Shown here piece by piece: positions 34,268 to 37,114 of a stretch of 37,114 nucleotides of DNA. Below the pieces are notes generated by a model. That model made no database searches. It was not told where the DNA came from and was given only the letters and a program-made list of their open reading frames with translations. The stretch is from the NCBI GenBank assembly GCA_000995135.1, contig LBWY01000005.1, forward strand, positions 1-37,114, given 5' to 3'. Within the stretch, counting starts at the first letter, position 1; each line of letters starts with the position of its first letter. The stretch comes from Parcubacteria group bacterium GW2011_GWE2_39_37 (GTDB lineage Bacteria; Patescibacteriota; Patescibacteriia; Patescibacteriales; GWE2-39-37). Both the position numbers and the translations under genes were made by a program.

Positions 34268-34900
34268 TTAGCTAGTTTTAATAACCTGAATCACCTCGCC
34301 AGCAACATAGTAGCAACCCACGTCATCCTTGTGTAAAATAATCGGCGGATATTCTCGACTTGATTCAGACATTAGAATTACCGAATGGCGAGCCTTATCC
34401 TCCTTAAATTTTTTAATATTTGCTACGCCATCGATAACCGATAAAACGTAACTACCGTCAGATGGTTGATGAACGGATGAGTCAACGATAACATAGTCTC
34501 CGTCCTCGATATTTTCTTTTTTTATATTAGCCCGGTTCATTGAATTACCAACAGCCCTAATCGCAAATAAATTATCCTTTTTCTTGGTTAAAATTTTATC
34601 AGATATACGTAAATACCCCTCAATATAATTTTCAGCATAGCTTCTTGCCTCGCCACAATTGGCCGCACCCATGATCGGTATAGCCATAAGACTGCTTTTT
34701 ATCCTGTTGTTCAGGCCAACAACTTTGTTTTCTTCCTTTATAATTTTTAACAGCCCCTTAGCTTCAAGCTGATTTAAATGATGTTTTATCTTCTGAGGTA
34801 CATCACCCTCGCCGATTGCCTGGCCGATTTCGCGAAGGGTCATATTGCTGATGTTTTTATTATCGGATAGATTCAAAATTGCTCGTTGAATTTTATGCAT
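34268..34900 (-). CDS. LexA/S24-type autoproteolytic repressor
   Basis: A 210-aa repressor. The N-terminal winged helix (MTLREIGQAIGEGDVPQKIK and KHHLNQLEAKGLL) resembles LexA. The C-terminal S24 domain has the self-cleavage site at C82-G83 (MGAANCGEA), the catalytic Ser120 (AVGNSMNRANI) and the general-base Lys163 (VANIKKF). Such proteins cut themselves with RecA after DNA damage. It lies first in the minus-strand group, with a symmetric promoter and operator region in front, like a phage CI repressor. Likely targets: its own promoter and the divergent plus-strand promoter. It is probably not the cell's SOS LexA, given its place in an element. Confidence 0.85.
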   Translation of the reverse strand: MHKIQRAILNLSDNKNISNMTLREIGQAIGEGDVPQKIKHHLNQLEAKGLLKIIKEENKVVGLNNRIKSSLMAIPIMGAANCGEARSYAENYIEGYLRISDKILTKKKDNLFAIRAVGNSMNRANIKKENIEDGDYVIVDSSVHQPSDGSYVLSVIDGVANIKKFKEDKARHSVILMSESSREYPPIILHKDDVGCYYVAGEVIQVIKTS

Positions 34901-34938
34901 AAGTTAGCTAAATAAATACATTTATATTTTACCCCTAA

Positions 34939-35019
34939 ATAATACAGGCGGGTCGCCATCCTGTCAATATTTACTTAAATGTTTTAAAACTTGACAGGTT
35001 TTCTGGACTGATCTATTAT
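34939..35019. promoter_or_regulatory. Mirror-image divergent promoters with inverted operator halves
   Basis: Minus strand: -35 TTGACA (34962-34967) and -10 TATTAT (34939-34944), 17-base spacer. Plus strand: -35 TTGACA (34991-34996) and -10 TATTAT (35014-35019), 17-base spacer. Each -35 sits in the same 8-bp block, CCTGTCAA (34960-34967) and its complement TTGACAGG (34991-34998), 23 bases apart. This is the layout expected for a repressor that blocks both promoters by binding the paired half-sites. The repressor and DUF2188 genes are the respective first genes. Confidence 0.75.
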
Positions 35020-35050
35020 TAAAATTAAATAACCTTTTAAACTCAACGCT

Positions 35051-35275
35051 ATGGGCAAAAATATACATGTTACACACCGGAAATCTGGTGACTGGGCAGT
35101 TATCGGTGAGGGTGACCAAAGAGCTTCCTCCCTTTCAAACACGCAAAAAGAAGCTATTGAACTCGCCAGGCAGTTGGCGATTAATAATAAATCAGAGCTG
35201 GTTATCCACAGAGTGGATAACAAGATAAGGGACAAGGACAGCTTTGGCAATGATTCGTTCCCGCCAAAAGGATAA
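35051..35275 (+). CDS. DUF2188 domain protein
   Basis: A 74-aa protein that matches the DUF2188 family along its whole length: start GKNIHVTHRKSGDWAVIGEG, middle TQKEAIELARQLA and ending RDKDSFGNDSFPPKG, the family's hallmark. Its function is not known; it is widespread in bacteria and often lies on mobile elements. It is the first gene under the plus-strand promoter, with a leader of about 25 bases and no SD; AACGCT immediately precedes the ATG. Confidence 0.9.
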   Translation: MGKNIHVTHRKSGDWAVIGEGDQRASSLSNTQKEAIELARQLAINNKSELVIHRVDNKIRDKDSFGNDSFPPKG

Positions 35276-35286
35276 ATTTAACGCTC

Positions 35287-35622
35287 ATGGAAAATTCTAA
35301 CCAAAATCAAAATGAAGAATACCAAGAGGTGCTAATAACACGCATCGAGTTGCATTCCAATCATGCCATCAATCCCCAGCCTATCAATAGGCAGGTTGCC
35401 AAAAGTCTAAAAAACCTTAAACCTGGCATGGCTCACGGCGGAAGAATCACCAAAATCGAAGGAAACCGATTCGAAATGGTATTGCCACTCAAGGACGTCC
35501 AGGTTCTGCCCAACGGAAAGAAGATTAGATATGTTTACCCTGCTGGCGGCGTGCCTATATATCTTGGAAAGGATGCTATAGAAAAAATAGATGCTTTAAG
35601 GCGAAAAGGCCTAATCAAATAA
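35287..35622 (+). CDS. Hypothetical protein following DUF2188
   Basis: A 111-aa protein beginning with a Gln/Asn/Glu-rich stretch and continuing into a mixed alpha/beta part (PGMAHGGRITKIEGNRFEMV, IRYVYPAGGVPIYLGKDAIE). It starts 11 bases after the DUF2188 stop, so it shares that transcript. No SD; again AACGCT precedes the start, one base removed. I do not recognise the family. Confidence 0.75.
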   Translation: MENSNQNQNEEYQEVLITRIELHSNHAINPQPINRQVAKSLKNLKPGMAHGGRITKIEGNRFEMVLPLKDVQVLPNGKKIRYVYPAGGVPIYLGKDAIEKIDALRRKGLIK

Positions 35623-35727
35623 CGCTCTTTATTTACAATCAAATATCACAGTGGTGTATTGCGAATTTCAGTAACCTGATAGTAGATATAATTTCTTAAT
35701 TATATTAGAGAGGCTTTGCCTCGGTAG

Positions 35728-35798
35728 TGCCCACTTCAAAAAGACTGTATACAAATGTTTTTATTTTTGTGTCTATTCTTTTTGAAGTGGGCATTTTT
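35728..35798 (+). terminator. 17-bp perfect inverted repeat before the methyltransferase gene
   Basis: The arms TGCCCACTTCAAAAAGA (35728-35744) and its exact complement (35777-35793) are separated by 32 bases and followed by TTTTTAT. It can end the DUF2188 transcript. The long loop is unusual for a terminator, so a recombination or protein-binding site is an alternative. Confidence 0.6.
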
Positions 35799-35835
35799 AT
35801 TTACTAACATCCAGTCCAAAATCTGGATAAAAATT

Positions 35836-37113
35836 ATGCCCAAAGAAAAACTAGAATGGCACACCGAGAAACGCTCGGTCGCCGAACTTATTCCCAACGA
35901 TAAAAACCCACGAGTAATGAGTCCAAAACAAATTGAAGACTTAAAACGAAGTCTACAAAAATTCAACTTGGTCGAAATTCCCGTCATTGACACAGACAAT
36001 AACGTGTTAGCAGGACATCAAAGGCTGATGGTGTTTAAGTTGTTAGGCCGAGAAAATGAAACAATAGAAGTAAGGGTGCCTAGCCGTAAACTAAGCAAAA
36101 AAGAATGCGAGCAATACTTGCTGACCAGCAACAGGGTTCATGGCGACTGGGACTGGGCCAAACTAGCTGAAAATTTTGACATTGACCTATTAATTAATAG
36201 CGGCTTCGACGATACTGACTTGTCTCACCTCTTTAATGACCTAACGGTTGAAGATGATGAATTCGACATTGAAAAAGAACTAGAGAAAATTAAGAATCCC
36301 AAAACTAAACTAGGCGAGATTTACCAGCTTGGCGACCATACGATAATTTGTGCCGATAGTACCGACCCAAAGACTGTCAAAAGGCTCTTGGGTAGCTGTA
36401 AAGTCGACATGATCTACCAAGACCCACCATATAACATTGGCCTTTCCTACAACAAGGGCGTTGGTGGTAAAAAGAATTACGGCGGCACAGTAAACGATTC
36501 CAAAAGTGATAGTGATTTTAAAGAGTTTTTAAAGTCTGCTCTGGCTAATGGACTATCAGCTTGCAAATCAAATGCTCACATTTTTACTTACTGCGACCAA
36601 AAATATATTTGGCTTCTGCAAACCCTCTACCAAGAACTAAACATCACTAATAAGCGAGTAGCACTCTGGATAAAGAACAATAGCGTGCCTACACCGCAAG
36701 TGGCATTTAATAAACAATACGAACCATGTGTTTATGGAACGGTTGGCAGCCCCTATCTTTCAGATAAGGTTCTTAATCTTTCAGAGATTATTAACAAGGA
36801 CATCGGTACTGGCAATCGAACAATCGAGGATATCCACGACATTCTAGATATTTGGCTGGTCAAACGTATCAATGGCACCGAATATCAACACCCCACCGAA
36901 AAGCCGCCCGCTCTTCACGAAAAACCCTTACGACGCTGTACTAAGCCGGGCGATTTAATTTTAGATCTATTCGCCGGTTCAGGTAGCTTAATGATTGCTT
37001 GTGAACAATTAAAACGGTCTGCGTACATGGTCGAACGTGAACCAATTTTTGTTGATTTAATAATTTGCCGATATGAAAAACTTACAGGCTGCAAAGCCAA
37101 AAAAATCAATTAA
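35836..37113 (+). CDS. ParB-domain / DNA methyltransferase fusion protein
   Basis: I chose ATG 35836 (MPKEKLEWHT), with a GGAT 8 bases upstream, giving 425 aa; the frame's upstream part lies over a hairpin and is an artefact. Residues about 10-110 form a ParB-like N-terminal domain (SVAELIPNDKNPR, VIDTDNNVLAGHQRL). A beta-class-order methyltransferase follows: DPPYN (196-200) comes before the AdoMet motif DLFAGSGS (about 377-384), with HPTEKP between. The product should methylate adenine N6 or cytosine N4. Such ParB-MTase fusions are typical of prophages and mobile elements. No cognate endonuclease is visible in the window. Confidence 0.92.
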   Translation: MPKEKLEWHTEKRSVAELIPNDKNPRVMSPKQIEDLKRSLQKFNLVEIPVIDTDNNVLAGHQRLMVFKLLGRENETIEVRVPSRKLSKKECEQYLLTSNRVHGDWDWAKLAENFDIDLLINSGFDDTDLSHLFNDLTVEDDEFDIEKELEKIKNPKTKLGEIYQLGDHTIICADSTDPKTVKRLLGSCKVDMIYQDPPYNIGLSYNKGVGGKKNYGGTVNDSKSDSDFKEFLKSALANGLSACKSNAHIFTYCDQKYIWLLQTLYQELNITNKRVALWIKNNSVPTPQVAFNKQYEPCVYGTVGSPYLSDKVLNLSEIINKDIGTGNRTIEDIHDILDIWLVKRINGTEYQHPTEKPPALHEKPLRRCTKPGDLILDLFAGSGSLMIACEQLKRSAYMVEREPIFVDLIICRYEKLTGCKAKKIN

Positions 37114-37114
37114 A

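Noticed and set aside
34268-34900. Cellular SOS repressor LexA
   Set aside because: It lies next to a tRNA-bounded element with a divergent phage-like promoter pair and non-SOS genes; an element repressor is more likely, though the domain layout is the same.
35755-35835. Upstream extension of the ParB-methyltransferase frame (27 extra hydrophobic residues)
   Set aside because: It lies over the second arm of a perfect hairpin and has no ribosome site; the ParB-like domain begins at ATG 35836, which has a GGAT ahead of it.

Overview
This AT-rich window (roughly 35-40% G+C by eye) looks like a chromosome segment of a Patescibacteria / Candidate Phyla Radiation bacterium. I infer this from a compact F-type ATP synthase operon with short delta and c subunits, many small lineage-specific membrane proteins, housekeeping genes packed almost entirely on the minus strand, and weak or absent Shine-Dalgarno (SD) sequences. 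No rRNA or complete tRNA was found. A finer taxonomic placement is not possible from this sequence alone.

Layout. (1) 1-8,249, minus strand: a partial gene, a small hypothetical, then the ATP synthase operon, transcribed AtpZ/AtpI-like, atpB, atpE, atpF, atpH, atpA, atpG, atpD, atpC. A 56-aa membrane-protein gene with its own signals sits on the opposite strand between atpG and atpD. (2) 8,462-16,897: a self-contained plus-strand gene, then tatD, a GIY-YIG nuclease gene framed by a perfect inverted repeat, a TsaC/Sua5-like gene, cvpA, metG, rsmI and several small membrane or unknown proteins, including an unlisted 56-aa cysteine-rich ORF. (3) 17,039-30,525: gyrA, an MBL-fold hydrolase, ftsK, typA, an O-antigen-ligase/nucleotidyltransferase pair and rmuC. 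(4) 30,736-31,683: a secreted protein with a CHRD/Cu-Zn-SOD-like segment. (5) 31,774 to the right edge: an apparent integrated element. It starts at a 20-nt remnant that matches, position by position, the 3' end (G57 to A76) of a tRNA-Ser. On the minus strand it carries a LexA/S24-like repressor, a TIR-like protein, a caspase-like protease and an unknown 247-aa protein. On the plus strand it carries a DUF2188 protein, an unknown protein and a ParB-methyltransferase fusion.

The main discovery candidate is in region 5. The TIR-like and caspase-like genes are one nucleotide apart and apparently co-transcribed from the repressor promoter. This is the gene pair of the recently described TIR-caspase (type IV Thoeris) anti-phage system, here in the immunity region of a phage- or plasmid-like element with an extra fourth gene. 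Two mirror-image promoters, each TTGACAGG...TATTAT with 17-nt spacing, face away from each other and look like a bistable repressor switch.

The core region is also rich in repeats. There are palindromic GTCATCC-type repeats, as single copies and as three MITE-like paired units, and heptanucleotide tandem repeats that run into the 3' ends of atpB and atpA and abut gyrA. The atpE reading frame stops right after the ion-binding Glu of helix 2, at a palindrome.
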